The notes below the pieces were generated by a model that was not told the origin of the DNA, ran no database searches, and saw only the letters and a list, made by a program, of their open reading frames with translations. From ASMP01 sp964555925 (GTDB lineage: Archaea > Nanobdellota > Nanobdellia > Pacearchaeales > GW2011-AR1), in assembly GCA_964555925.1 (NCBI GenBank), contig CAZKUJ010000014.1, forward strand, positions 1 to 16,643: DNA of 16,643 nt, read 5' to 3'. The position numbers and the translations under genes were made by a program. This document shows, piece by piece, positions 1 to 8,100 of this stretch. Each line of letters begins with the position of its first letter. The first letter of the stretch is position 1.

Positions 1-1877
1 AACCTTATAGTTTCAAGAGTTCTTGGAACACATGTCTCTACTTTGTTAAGCTTATACAGTGCTGATGCCAGATTAAGGCATTTTGAGACTTCGCCATGAT
101 TCACAATAATCTTTTTTGGTTTTGGACGGATGTTGTTGAAAAAAGCCATTATCTCATTTCTTCCGGCATGAGCACTAAGTCCTGCAATTGTATAGATTTG
201 AAAATTGATTTTTACATCTTCTTCGCGCCCGTCAACCATCATTTTTGTTTCAGTTAATCCTTCCTGGACCTGTCTTCCAAGAGAGCCGACACCCTGATAA
301 CAAACAAAGATTATTGCGTTTTTTTCATTTCCTGCAAAAGCCCGAAAATATTCAACAGATGCCCCTCCAACAAGCATACCTGATGTTGCGAGAACAACAC
401 ACGGACCACCCTCTATTACTTTTTCTCTTTCCTGTGAAGAAGCAACTCTTATAAAAGTTTCTGAAACAAAAGGATTTTTATCCTGAAAAATAGACGAGCG
501 CACTGTGTTGCTTAAAAAATCAGGATAAGCTGTGTGAATTGCATTAATATCCCAAATCATTCCGTCTATGTAAACAGGTATTTTTTTCATTTTTCCCGAG
601 TTTATTGCATCTTCTATTATGAGCATTGTTTCCTGAGCACGACCTAAACCTAATTCAGGAATCAGCACTTTTCCACCCTTATCAATTATGTTGTTAATTA
701 TTTCAATAAGATTTTCCTCTGATTCAATTCTTGGTGGAAGAACATCTGTCTTTGCACCGTATGTTGCTTCTGTAAGAACAGATTCAATTCTTGGAAAGGT
801 TGTTATGGCAGGGTCAAGGAGCCTTGTTCTTGCATATTTGTAGTCTGCTGTATAAAGAAAATTATGGAGTCCGTTTCCAATATTAAGATGAACCATTGCG
901 CTTCCGAGAGCGTGTCCTGCATTATAAAATGTTAATCTTAAATCAGGTGTTATGTCTGTAACCTCATTAAAATTCAGACAAATTGTGTGCTTTACCATTT
1001 CTTTTATGTCTTTTGAACCAAATAACGGCGTTGCTGCTTGTTTATAAGCAACCCCTATAAAATCAAGAGCGAGAAGAGCTGCAAGATCCATTGTCGGCGC
1101 AGTCATGTATGTGGGTCCTTTATAACCCATTTTGTAAAGATAAGGAATTAATCCTCCGTGGTCTAGATGCGCGTGGCTTAATATAATGGCATCTATTTCT
1201 CTTATATCAAATTCAGGAACATCAAAATAAGGAAATTTGTCAGATCCTTGTCCTGCAACATCAATTCCACAATCAAGCAGAACTTTTGAATTTGGGGTTT
1301 GTAAAAGTAGGCAGCTTCTTCCAACCTGTCTTGCCGCACCTAAAAAAGTAAGTCTAACCCATTCTTCAACTTTTTCAGAACTCCATCCTTTGTAGATTTT
1401 TGTTCCTATTTCATTGAGGAATTTTCTCCGATAATTATTGTTTGCATACAAAACTTCCCGAATATTTTCAGTTATCTGGCTCTTTATTGCAGGAGACCTT
1501 TGAACATGCGATGTCCACAATGTTGTTTTTTTTATGCTTTCAAGAATTGAGCCTTGCTTTCCAATAACCATTCCTGGTTTTTTTGCTTCTATTACAACAA
1601 TGCTTCGATATTGGTCAAAGATGATATTTGTTATTTCTGCTTCTTCAGGCACGATTTTTTTTATCTCATCTTTTGTTTTCTCTTGGTCCCATAAAATTTT
1701 TGTATCTGCTCTTAGTTCTATTCTTTTTTTCAGATTGTTTACAAGTTCCTTAACTTGGCTTTCTCCTTCTTTGAAAAATTTTTCATTATCTGTATAAAGA
1801 ACTATATTTGCTCCTTCAAAATTCGCTTCTGTGATGTTGCCCTGCAAATTATCAGTTATGTGTTTAAGAATATCCAT
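1..1877 (-). CDS. fttA: KH-domain beta-CASP ribonuclease / transcription termination factor FttA (aCPSF1), 3' end cut by window edge
   Basis: The minus-strand frame is open from the ATG at 1877 to the window edge and gives 625 codons. It ends in ETIR, close to the usual C-terminus of the family, so probably only a few residues are missing. The N-terminal ~145 residues hold KH-type RNA-binding domains, with a VIGKQGS GxxG loop near residues 104-110. The metallo-beta-lactamase core follows, with the zinc motif HAHLDH at 235-240, then NAGHALGSAM and YTADYKYARTRLLDPA carrying later metal ligands. The beta-CASP part has TEATYG, GLSAHAGRNE and VNHGE (H594). The family is the archaeal CPSF73 homologue: a zinc endo-/5'-3' exonuclease that cuts nascent RNA at U-rich sites and releases RNA polymerase. 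The KH-MBL-beta-CASP order separates it from the RNase J in this window. It lies 86 bases downstream of psmB on the same strand. Confidence 0.95.
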   Translation of the reverse strand, partial: MDILKHITDNLQGNITEANFEGANIVLYTDNEKFFKEGESQVKELVNNLKKRIELRADTKILWDQEKTKDEIKKIVPEEAEITNIIFDQYRSIVVIEAKKPGMVIGKQGSILESIKKTTLWTSHVQRSPAIKSQITENIREVLYANNNYRRKFLNEIGTKIYKGWSSEKVEEWVRLTFLGAARQVGRSCLLLQTPNSKVLLDCGIDVAGQGSDKFPYFDVPEFDIREIDAIILSHAHLDHGGLIPYLYKMGYKGPTYMTAPTMDLAALLALDFIGVAYKQAATPLFGSKDIKEMVKHTICLNFNEVTDITPDLRLTFYNAGHALGSAMVHLNIGNGLHNFLYTADYKYARTRLLDPAITTFPRIESVLTEATYGAKTDVLPPRIESEENLIEIINNIIDKGGKVLIPELGLGRAQETMLIIEDAINSGKMKKIPVYIDGMIWDINAIHTAYPDFLSNTVRSSIFQDKNPFVSETFIRVASSQEREKVIEGGPCVVLATSGMLVGGASVEYFRAFAGNEKNAIIFVCYQGVGSLGRQVQEGLTETKMMVDGREEDVKINFQIYTIAGLSAHAGRNEIMAFFNNIRPKPKKIIVNHGEVSKCLNLASALYKLNKVETCVPRTLETIR

Positions 1878-1963
1878 ATTCTAAATTCCAATTATTTTTA
1901 TTATCTATCCCCTCAAAATTTTCTTTTAAAAATATAATTAAAGTATTGAATATTATGTCAAAA

Positions 1964-2635
1964 CTATTGTTTCTTTGAATTTTTGTATTCTGGAAGAATT
2001 TCTTGTTCAAAGACTTTTTTTATGCCATCCTTTGCAATTGTATAAACATCGATTCCGTGACCAGAGCCAGTATCTCTTTGAGTGGATGATTTGAGAGCTT
2101 CAACAGCAAGTTCAACTCCTTCTTTCAGAGATATTCCGGGTTTATATTGCCTTTCAAGCAATCCTAGAACATAAGGCATTCCAGAACCAAAATTTGCATC
2201 ATAATCCTCTACCTGGCAGATTCCTCCAGAAGGATCTATTGTGTAAAGTTCAGAAGTGCCATCTTCATTAAATCCTGCAATAAGAGTTCCAACAATATTT
2301 GGTATTGTTGAAGGCTGTCTTATTTGAGAATAGGTTATTGCTGCAACAAGATTTGCTGCCTGCTTAACACTTGGGCGGGATTTTGACCTTAATTCCTTAA
2401 GCCTTAATTCAGCCATAATTAATTTTGAAAGCTTTAATGCATCAGCAAGTCCGCCTGTCCAAGAAACAACAAGATAATCATTTATTTGATTGACTTTTTT
2501 GAAATTTTTATGCATGACTATATTTCCGCCAGCTGTAACCTGCCTATCGCTAGCCATAACAACGCCATCTTTGCAAACTATTCCAAGGATTGTTGTTCCT
2601 GTTTTCAAAACCGAGTTTTTTAATTCACTGTTCAT
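1964..2635 (-). CDS. psmB: Proteasome subunit beta
   Basis: A 223-residue catalytic beta subunit of the 20S proteasome. A 13-residue propeptide ends in G13, followed by T14, the expected N-terminal threonine nucleophile after autocleavage (KTG|TTILGIV). Numbered from T14, the catalytic Asp17 (SDR, residue 30) and Lys33 (residue 46) are in the expected places. The GSG and RDTGSGHGID stretches match the conserved serine/aspartate sites near mature positions 129 and 166-169. It should assemble as heptameric inner rings with PsmA, whose gene lies about 7 kb away on the other strand, so the two are not in one operon. A TATA-like element about 29 bases before the ATG suggests its own promoter. Family assignment is secure. 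Confidence 0.96.
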   Translation of the reverse strand: MNSELKNSVLKTGTTILGIVCKDGVVMASDRQVTAGGNIVMHKNFKKVNQINDYLVVSWTGGLADALKLSKLIMAELRLKELRSKSRPSVKQAANLVAAITYSQIRQPSTIPNIVGTLIAGFNEDGTSELYTIDPSGGICQVEDYDANFGSGMPYVLGLLERQYKPGISLKEGVELAVEALKSSTQRDTGSGHGIDVYTIAKDGIKKVFEQEILPEYKNSKKQ

Positions 2636-2657
2636 CTTAGTTAATATCTATTTGTCT

Positions 2658-2669
2658 TTAATATAATTA
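2658..2669 (-). promoter_or_regulatory. Candidate TATA box for psmB
   Basis: The minus strand reads AATTATATTAA, centred ~29 bases before the psmB ATG in the 51-base gap after rad50. It suggests a near-leaderless transcript separate from mre11-rad50. Confidence 0.4.
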
Positions 2670-2686
2670 GAACTAACTCTATAATT

Positions 2687-4762
2687 TTATGGGAAGTTCT
2701 CTTTTATAAAGTTTTCGGAAATAACTTTTGAAATGCCATATTCTTTTTTGAATTTTATTACATTGTCTACAAACCCCTCTATTTTTTGCTCGTGGCTTAC
2801 AATTATCAACTGTCTCGCATTTAGCTGATCCAAAACTTCTCTGATTTTGTCTAATTGCTGTTCTGAAAAGCCGTCTGTTGGCTCATCAAGTATAACAATA
2901 TCTTTTGTTTTAATTTTGCTTAAAAGAGAATTCAAAACCTGATTCAAAGACAAGCGATATGCAAGAGCAACAGCTGTTCTTTCTCCTCCGGAAAGATAAG
3001 AATAATCTATTTCATAATCTTGATATTCAATCACCGGCGTAAAGTTATCATCAAGCCCTGCTTCAAAATTTTCAGAAACAAGCATTAAAAACCATTTAGC
3101 AAAAAGTTTTGAGAATTCGTGCTTAAGTTTAATCATCACATTTTTTTCTACTACAGATATTAAAGGAATAAAATTTTTAGATATCCAAGTTTCAAGCGCA
3201 GTGATATAATTAAGTTGTTCTCTTATCTCTTCTGTTTTTCGTATTCTTTCTTTAAGTTCAGATATTTGTCTGGAAAAAACTTCTATTTCCTTTTTGGATT
3301 CAGCAATCCGTATTTCTGCGAATTTCTCTTCTCTTGCAGATACTTCAAGTTCTTTCTGTTTTAGTTCGAATATTTTTTCAAATTTGTTTAGTTCAAAAAT
3401 CGATTTGCTTAAATTCTCAAAATGTTCTTTCAAAAGTTTAATATCTTGTAAAATCAGTTCATTGATTTTTTTTACTTCTTTAAGTCTTTTAGCTTTTTCC
3501 TCGATTTCCTGAATTCTTATTTTAAGTATGTTTAGTTCCTGAATTCTTTTCTCTCCTAATGAAATTTGTTTCTCAATTTCCAATAAAGATTTTGCAATTC
3601 TCTCTTTCTCCAATTCTAGTTTAGAAATACTTTTTAAATTTTCAGATATCTCTGAATCAAGTTTGTTAATAATGTTGCTTTTGTATACTGCTCCGACATT
3701 TTGCAGACATGTCGGACAAATCTCAATATGAACTAATTTTTTCTTGATAGTTTCGTTATCCTGGTTTTTTATTTTTAGAGAATTTATCTGTGAAGCAATT
3801 TTTAAATTTTCATCATTCCATAAATTTTTTTCTTTCTTTTTTATTGCAATTTCCTGTTCAACCGCGTATATTTTTTCTTCTTTAAAATCTAAATTAGATA
3901 ATTCTTTAATCTGAAATTCTATTTGCCCTATTATTTTTGAATTGCTTATTAAAATTTCCTGCTTATTCGAAAGCATTATTTTTGTTTTTTCAACTTCTTG
4001 CCGAAGTTTTGTTCTCTCATCTATTTTTTCAATTATTTTTTCAACTTCTTCTTGAATGCTTTTTTTGACATTGGTTTTAAGGGAAAGTTCTTTTTCAATT
4101 GAAGTAAGATTAGAATATTTTTCTTCGAGCTCTGTTTCTTTCAGAACAAGATTTGCTTTATCTGAGTTCAAACCATCAATTTTTCCCTCCTTAAGTCTTC
4201 TTTCTTCTCTTAATTTTGATGTTAAAATTGCTCCGTTTTCGATAATTTTTTTGTATTTATCTATTCCAAACACGTGTCTTAAAGTATTAAGTCGGGTTTC
4301 TGGGTCTTCGAGAATTATCTGCTTCATTTCCTCCTGTGGTGTATAAACTGTAAATTTGTAAAGCATGTTCTGTTTTTTTGCGAATTCTTTTGGATAATTG
4401 AGAATCTCCAATATCCTGTCTTTTATTTCTGTAACAGAAAGCTCTTGTTTTTCATTATCAATAGTTATTGCACAATAATCTTGTGAAACTGTTTTTCCTT
4501 TTTTAAGAGTCCTTTCAATAATTATGTCTTTATTATCCACGTTCAGTTTAAGAATCACGCCCCCTTCTTTCTCTCCATTTCTTAACAAAGATGCTCCTCT
4601 TTGCCCTGGCTGCAATCCAAACAAAGCAAACTCTACTCCTAAAAGAATAGATGTTTTTCCAGAACCAATGTCTCCTGAAAGAAGAGTAGATCCCTCTGGA
4701 AATACTACATTCTGTTCTTTGTAGCTTCTTATATTAGACAAAATTATTTCTTTTATTATCAT
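2687..4762 (-). CDS. rad50: DNA double-strand break repair ATPase Rad50 (short form)
   Basis: A 691-residue SMC-like ABC ATPase. The Walker A motif GDIGSGKTS is at residues 30-38, a Q-loop (TPQEEM) lies near 140, and the zinc hook is C349-P-T-C352. The signature LSGGE is at 590-594, Walker B is ILDEPTDG with D626/E627, and the H-loop is IIVSHEQ. Two heptad-rich, K/E-rich arms (about 165-345 and 355-540) flank the hook. Many archaeal Rad50 proteins run to about 850-900 residues, so the arms here are short. The head domains bind Mre11, and ATP cycling controls DNA-end tethering and resection. The start lies 12 bases after the mre11 stop, as expected for an mre11-rad50 operon. HerA and NurA, frequent archaeal neighbours, are not in this window. 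Confidence 0.96.
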   Translation of the reverse strand: MIIKEIILSNIRSYKEQNVVFPEGSTLLSGDIGSGKTSILLGVEFALFGLQPGQRGASLLRNGEKEGGVILKLNVDNKDIIIERTLKKGKTVSQDYCAITIDNEKQELSVTEIKDRILEILNYPKEFAKKQNMLYKFTVYTPQEEMKQIILEDPETRLNTLRHVFGIDKYKKIIENGAILTSKLREERRLKEGKIDGLNSDKANLVLKETELEEKYSNLTSIEKELSLKTNVKKSIQEEVEKIIEKIDERTKLRQEVEKTKIMLSNKQEILISNSKIIGQIEFQIKELSNLDFKEEKIYAVEQEIAIKKKEKNLWNDENLKIASQINSLKIKNQDNETIKKKLVHIEICPTCLQNVGAVYKSNIINKLDSEISENLKSISKLELEKERIAKSLLEIEKQISLGEKRIQELNILKIRIQEIEEKAKRLKEVKKINELILQDIKLLKEHFENLSKSIFELNKFEKIFELKQKELEVSAREEKFAEIRIAESKKEIEVFSRQISELKERIRKTEEIREQLNYITALETWISKNFIPLISVVEKNVMIKLKHEFSKLFAKWFLMLVSENFEAGLDDNFTPVIEYQDYEIDYSYLSGGERTAVALAYRLSLNQVLNSLLSKIKTKDIVILDEPTDGFSEQQLDKIREVLDQLNARQLIIVSHEQKIEGFVDNVIKFKKEYGISKVISENFIKENFP

Positions 4763-4774
4763 TTTATGGAAACA

Positions 4775-5941
4775 CTAAAAATTAAGTACTTTTTTGGACT
4801 CATCTAAAAGTCTTCCAAAAAAAACCTCTGAGGTTTCTCCTTCCTGCTTATCTTTTGAAAGAATATCTATTAGTTGCGGAACGAATTTATTGAAGTTTGA
4901 CGGGTTCTTCTCTACATAATTTTTTATTGTGTCTTCTTCTACATCTTCTGTTTCTTCAATTTTAATCTCCATATTTGCTTCTTTTGTTTTTAGTTCATAG
5001 GTATTTTTCAAAAAGAAGTATGCTTTTTTTCTTTTTATTACCTCTTCTATCTGTGAAAATTTTATGTCTGAATTTTTTCCAACCTCAAGATCTCCTCTAA
5101 GTCTTAAAAGAACTATTTTATCTTCTATGTCTTTTTTTTCCAATTCTGCGATTATTTTTTCTGTTACAAAAAGCGCGTTATTTACTTCTATGTCCAGAGA
5201 AACAACCTCTTTTAATTTTAACTCTATTTTTTTAATTGAGTTTGTTGGTTCTGCATTAGTATTAACAATGCAAAATCTTCCATATTCAAGATCTTCAAGT
5301 TCTTGGAAATTATTAGGAAAAACCGGCCCTGGATAAACAAGATTATCATATTGAAAATCTATGTGTAAATGTCCTAAGGCATAGTAATCTGCAGGAGGAA
5401 GTTTGGAGGTTTCTAAAGAATCTATTGGCAGAGTTCCTTTTGCCTTGTCAATTATTGTATGAAGCATAACTACCCTAAACATTCCAGGAGAGTCATTCAG
5501 AACAGCTCTTCTCAAGTCTGCTATTTCTAAACCAGAAGTTTTTCCCGGATAACCATAAATCGCAATTCCTTTGTAAATTGTTGGATTTAGAATTATTTTT
5601 CCTTCTCTTTCTTCAAAATTTCCAACATTTTTGCAAAATCCTGCTTTTTCAAGAACATCAAGGAATGTTTTTCCAGAAACAGAATAATCATGAGAGCCTG
5701 CAATGAGGAAGCAAGGAATTTTCGCATCATGCAATCTTCTGAATTCTGCAAAAGTTTCTTTAAGAACATCTATTTGAGGAAAAGCAGAGTCAAATAAATC
5801 TCCTGAAATTAAAACAAAATCTACTTTCTCTTTTATGCATATTTCTAATGCTTTTTTGAATGATTGGGTGTTTAATTCCTGAAGGGGCTGCTGTTTCCAT
5901 CCGCCCAAATGAACGTCTGCGAGATGTGCAAATTTTACCAT
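4775..5941 (-). CDS. mre11: DNA double-strand break repair nuclease Mre11
   Basis: A 388-residue calcineurin-like phosphoesterase with the Mre11 motif set: DVHLG (D9, H11), GDLFD (47-51), GSHDYS (82-87, with Ser in place of the usual Asn of GNHD), an LHT motif, and GHLH near the end of the catalytic domain. The C-terminal ~120 residues are charged and fit a capping/Rad50-binding region. The protein acts as a Mn-dependent 3'-5' exo- and endonuclease at DNA ends, in complex with the Rad50 product encoded directly downstream. A TATA-like element TATATAAAAT (plus-strand 5975-5984) would place transcription start about 13 bases before the ATG, so the promoter of the mre11-rad50 pair is probably here. 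Confidence 0.95.
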   Translation of the reverse strand: MVKFAHLADVHLGGWKQQPLQELNTQSFKKALEICIKEKVDFVLISGDLFDSAFPQIDVLKETFAEFRRLHDAKIPCFLIAGSHDYSVSGKTFLDVLEKAGFCKNVGNFEEREGKIILNPTIYKGIAIYGYPGKTSGLEIADLRRAVLNDSPGMFRVVMLHTIIDKAKGTLPIDSLETSKLPPADYYALGHLHIDFQYDNLVYPGPVFPNNFQELEDLEYGRFCIVNTNAEPTNSIKKIELKLKEVVSLDIEVNNALFVTEKIIAELEKKDIEDKIVLLRLRGDLEVGKNSDIKFSQIEEVIKRKKAYFFLKNTYELKTKEANMEIKIEETEDVEEDTIKNYVEKNPSNFNKFVPQLIDILSKDKQEGETSEVFFGRLLDESKKVLNF

Positions 5942-5974
5942 TTTATTTCTATAAATTTAGAAGTACGAAGGGAG

Positions 5975-5984
5975 TATATAAAAT
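5975..5984 (-). promoter_or_regulatory. TATA box for mre11-rad50
   Basis: An AT-only stretch, TATATAAAAT as read on the plus strand, is centred about 39 bases before the mre11 ATG. With the usual archaeal spacing of about 26 bases it predicts a leader of roughly 13 nt. This is inferred from base composition and spacing only. Confidence 0.45.
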
Positions 5985-6036
5985 TGATTGTGATTTTATT
6001 CAACAAAATTATTTCATTAACCAATAGTTCTTATTT

Positions 6037-6426
6037 CTATAAGATATTGTTGAAAAAGTTTGCTAATTCTTCTCTGAATAATACGACTGCAGCCAATATT
6101 CCTAATAACAAAAGAAGTAAGAAAACAAAGATTATGGTTATTGTTTTTCCTGCTGATTTTGGTTTTGCATCATATTTTGAAACTTTCTGAACAACTTTTG
6201 AAGGTGATTGCGTAATAGATTGAGCAGAAGATTGAACTGATTGCTTGACTGGCTGTGTCTGTGCAACTGGCTGACCGAAAAATTGGGGAGTTTGCAATTC
6301 CTGAACAGCATCTTCAATATCTTCTTTTGAGTAGCCTGCATTATAAAAACTCATCATTGCTTTTTGAAGGGGTTCATTTCTTGCAAGAGCTGCTTTTAAT
6401 CCACCCACAATTTCTTCTTTTGCCAT
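6037..6426 (-). CDS. Predicted tail-anchored membrane protein, unknown function
   Basis: A 129-residue protein when started at the ATG at 6426. A longer reading from a TTG at 6462 adds 12 residues but overlaps the upstream small ORF, so the ATG is preferred. Residues 1-45 look like a compact helical domain, with an AALARNEPLQKAMMSFYNAGYSK stretch beginning near residue 11 whose style (repeated Ala, an NAGY turn, a final acidic helix) resembles N-terminal domains I recall from many DPANN hypothetical proteins. Residues 46-83 form a Q/S/P/V-rich linker, 84-94 are lysine-rich, and 95-116 form one strongly hydrophobic transmembrane helix followed by 13 residues. With the positive charges before the helix, the N-terminal domain should be cytoplasmic. 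It starts one base after the small ORF stop and lies upstream of mre11 on the same strand. I cannot assign a function. Confidence 0.75.
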   Translation of the reverse strand: MAKEEIVGGLKAALARNEPLQKAMMSFYNAGYSKEDIEDAVQELQTPQFFGQPVAQTQPVKQSVQSSAQSITQSPSKVVQKVSKYDAKPKSAGKTITIIFVFLLLLLLGILAAVVLFREELANFFNNIL

Positions 6427-6427
6427 T

Positions 6428-6508
6428 TTATTTAAATGGTTTATACAAAATCTTTTTCCCAAAAGGGAAACGACTGAATTTATGAGGGTCTGATTTTAGT
6501 TTTGCCAT
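6428..6508 (-). CDS. Small ORF, 26 residues, basic, immediately upstream of the tail-anchored protein
   Basis: A minus-strand ATG at 6508 opens 26 codons ending in TAA at 6428-6430, leaving a single base before the next gene's ATG. The peptide starts MAKLKSDPHKF, ends GKKILYKPFK and is strongly basic (8 Lys/Arg, plus His, against one Asp). Upstream in the same frame a TAA lies four codons before the ATG, so this is the only start. A TATA-like element TTTATAAA (6548-6557) lies at a distance that predicts a ~16 nt leader. I do not recognise the sequence. It is too short for composition to prove coding; tight coupling to the next gene and the upstream promoter are the arguments for it. It could instead be a 5' leader sequence of that gene. 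Confidence 0.35.
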   Translation of the reverse strand: MAKLKSDPHKFSRFPFGKKILYKPFK

Positions 6509-6544
6509 TGTAAAATATAAATTATGCCTAAATTATTGGTTTCT

Positions 6545-6557
6545 TTATTTTATAAAG
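6545..6557 (-). promoter_or_regulatory. TATA box for the small ORF / tail-anchored gene pair
   Basis: The plus strand reads TATTTTATAAAG; on the minus strand this gives CTTTATAAAATA. The centre lies ~43 bases before the small ORF ATG and ~125 before the tail-anchored gene ATG. It predicts a start near 6524 and a leader of about 16 nt. A second AT-rich stretch at 6511-6524 is too close to the ATG for normal spacing. Confidence 0.4.
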
Positions 6558-6600
6558 ATTAATGTAAGATAGTTTAAAAATTGTTTTATGCAGTAAAAAT

Positions 6601-7992
6601 TCACAATTTCAAGATCTTGCCATTGCTAGTAAGATGAGAGGTTTCACCGAATTTGTATCCCAATTCAGAGGCAAGTCCTATCAATGGGGCTTCTTGCTGC
6701 ATTGTTCCATGGACAGGAATTATATGTTTTGGTTTTAGAAGTCTTATCAGATCTCTCATATCTTCTCTACTTCCATGGCCATGAACATGAACATCTAATT
6801 GAAGTCTTACACCGATTCTTTTTAGTTTATTATCCATTTTATCTCTCGCAGCAATATTTATCGGTGTTGGAATTATAGATGAAGAAAATATTAAATTGTC
6901 TCCTTCTCTGAACTTAAAGGGAGTTTCTCCCCTCACAATTCTATCTAAAATTGAATTTTCTTCTGCTTGATGTCCTGTACAAACAATAAAATATTTTTCT
7001 CGGTTGTTTTCTACTTTTCTGAGAAAAGAGTTTACTTGTCTGTTATATTTCAGAAGAGTTATATCTTTTTTAAAAGGGCATTTTTTAACTGCTATAGCTG
7101 CATTCACATATTTGTAAAGTCCGCGCCCAATAAATACAATTTCTCTTTTTGTTTTTTTTGCAAACTCAACTATGCTGTTTAATCTTTCTATATGTGAAGA
7201 AAAAGTTGTCACGAACATTGCTTTTTTTGAATATTTTACTTTTGAAATAGCTTCTTCAATAAGATGTTTTGCAATTGTTTCGCTTCCTGGTTTTTTTTCT
7301 GTTCCAGAATACAATGCATCTATAACAAGAACATTTACTTTTTTCTTTCCAAGCTCACTAAATCTTCTATAGTTTGGCGGAGAACCCATTGTAGGCTTAT
7401 TATCAAATTTAAGATCCAAGCCATAAAAGAATATTCCTTTGGATGTGTGCAAAGCTAAAAAAACACAATCTAAAGTAGAGTGCGTGGCATGAATAAATTC
7501 TGCCTTGTAAGTTTCAGATTTTCCCTTAATCGGATGCGTGGAATTTGGCTGAATAATTTTAAGGGGATTGGTAAGTTTTATTCCTTCGTCTTCTAACAGG
7601 GTTCCCAAAACTTTCATTGTGAAAGGTGTTGCAAAAATAGGAACTCCTGGATATCTTTTAATAAGATAAGGCAATCCCCCAACATGGTCTAAATGAGCGT
7701 GACTGATAAAAATCGCCCTTACTTTATCTCTCCATTCAATTTTATCAAGAATTCTGTCATCAGGAATTGCTCCAAATTGTCTAAGTTTTTCTTCTGTGTA
7801 TTTTTGCTCGACTCGTTTTATCTCTTCTCCTCTTTTAAAACGATGTGCGTAATTTAAAAGGTGTTCTTCCTGAAGCTCAACTATTCCGGGAATATGAAGT
7901 CCAATATCAAATATAAAAACATCATCTCCAACGCGCACAGCTGTCATATTCTTTCCAACTTCCTCAGATCCGCCTATTACACAAACTTCCAT
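6601..7992 (-). CDS. rnj: Ribonuclease J (archaeal, 5'-3' exoribonuclease)
   Basis: A 463-residue beta-CASP metallo-beta-lactamase without KH domains. The N-terminus GGSEEVGKNMTAV is the RNase J version of the first strand, HAHLDHVGG (98-106) is the zinc motif, FIHATHS and YGLDLKFDNKP carry later ligands, and LVIDALYSG fits beta-CASP motif A. The C-terminal part has VHVHGHGSRED (H404, H406) and IIPVHGT (H428). Family members degrade RNA from 5' monophosphate ends and act against the 3'-5' exosome, whose subunits are encoded just beyond on the other strand. The commoner sequence before GHxS is VHVSG; here Ser is replaced by His. It is transcribed away from pop5 across a 108-base spacer. The start fits the family. 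Confidence 0.93.
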   Translation of the reverse strand: MEVCVIGGSEEVGKNMTAVRVGDDVFIFDIGLHIPGIVELQEEHLLNYAHRFKRGEEIKRVEQKYTEEKLRQFGAIPDDRILDKIEWRDKVRAIFISHAHLDHVGGLPYLIKRYPGVPIFATPFTMKVLGTLLEDEGIKLTNPLKIIQPNSTHPIKGKSETYKAEFIHATHSTLDCVFLALHTSKGIFFYGLDLKFDNKPTMGSPPNYRRFSELGKKKVNVLVIDALYSGTEKKPGSETIAKHLIEEAISKVKYSKKAMFVTTFSSHIERLNSIVEFAKKTKREIVFIGRGLYKYVNAAIAVKKCPFKKDITLLKYNRQVNSFLRKVENNREKYFIVCTGHQAEENSILDRIVRGETPFKFREGDNLIFSSSIIPTPINIAARDKMDNKLKRIGVRLQLDVHVHGHGSREDMRDLIRLLKPKHIIPVHGTMQQEAPLIGLASELGYKFGETSHLTSNGKILKL

Positions 7993-8033
7993 TTTGAATG
8001 AATTCCCTATTTTTAGTAATAGATAGAAATATT

Positions 8034-8045
8034 GGTTTAAAAACT
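8034..8045 (-). promoter_or_regulatory. Candidate TATA box for RNase J
   Basis: The minus strand reads AGTTTTTAAACC, centred ~48 bases before the RNase J ATG. It predicts a start near 8014 and a leader of about 21 nt. It is weaker than the plus-strand box in the same spacer. Confidence 0.35.
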
Positions 8046-8067
8046 CTTTCTGTTGGAAGCAAGAATA

Positions 8068-8079
8068 AAATTATAAAAA
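8068..8079 (+). promoter_or_regulatory. TATA box for the pop5-ksgA genes
   Basis: AAATTATAAAAA is centred 26-27 bases before the pop5 ATG, the spacing expected for a leaderless archaeal transcript. No Shine-Dalgarno-like stretch lies between it and the start, which agrees with leaderless initiation. It occupies the divergent spacer shared with RNase J. Confidence 0.55.
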
Positions 8080-8100
8080 CTCTTTTTTATTATAAATATC

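Noticed and set aside
1534..1937. Plus-strand open frames across the start of fttA
   Set aside because: They are Phe/Ser/Ile-rich shadows of the FttA frame on the other strand, which has clear KH and metallo-beta-lactamase motifs.
5909..6190. 93-codon plus-strand open frame between mre11 and the tail-anchored gene
   Set aside because: It overlaps the start of mre11 and the end of the membrane protein on the opposite strand, and has no recognisable content.
6427..6462. TTG start at 6462 for the tail-anchored protein
   Set aside because: It adds 12 residues unlike the rest, overlaps the small ORF, and ignores an ATG that begins exactly where the helical domain starts.
7993..8100. Replication origin at the strand switch
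   Set aside because: The divergent spacer has only TATA-like sequences; no repeated origin-box motifs and no Cdc6/Orc1 gene are present.
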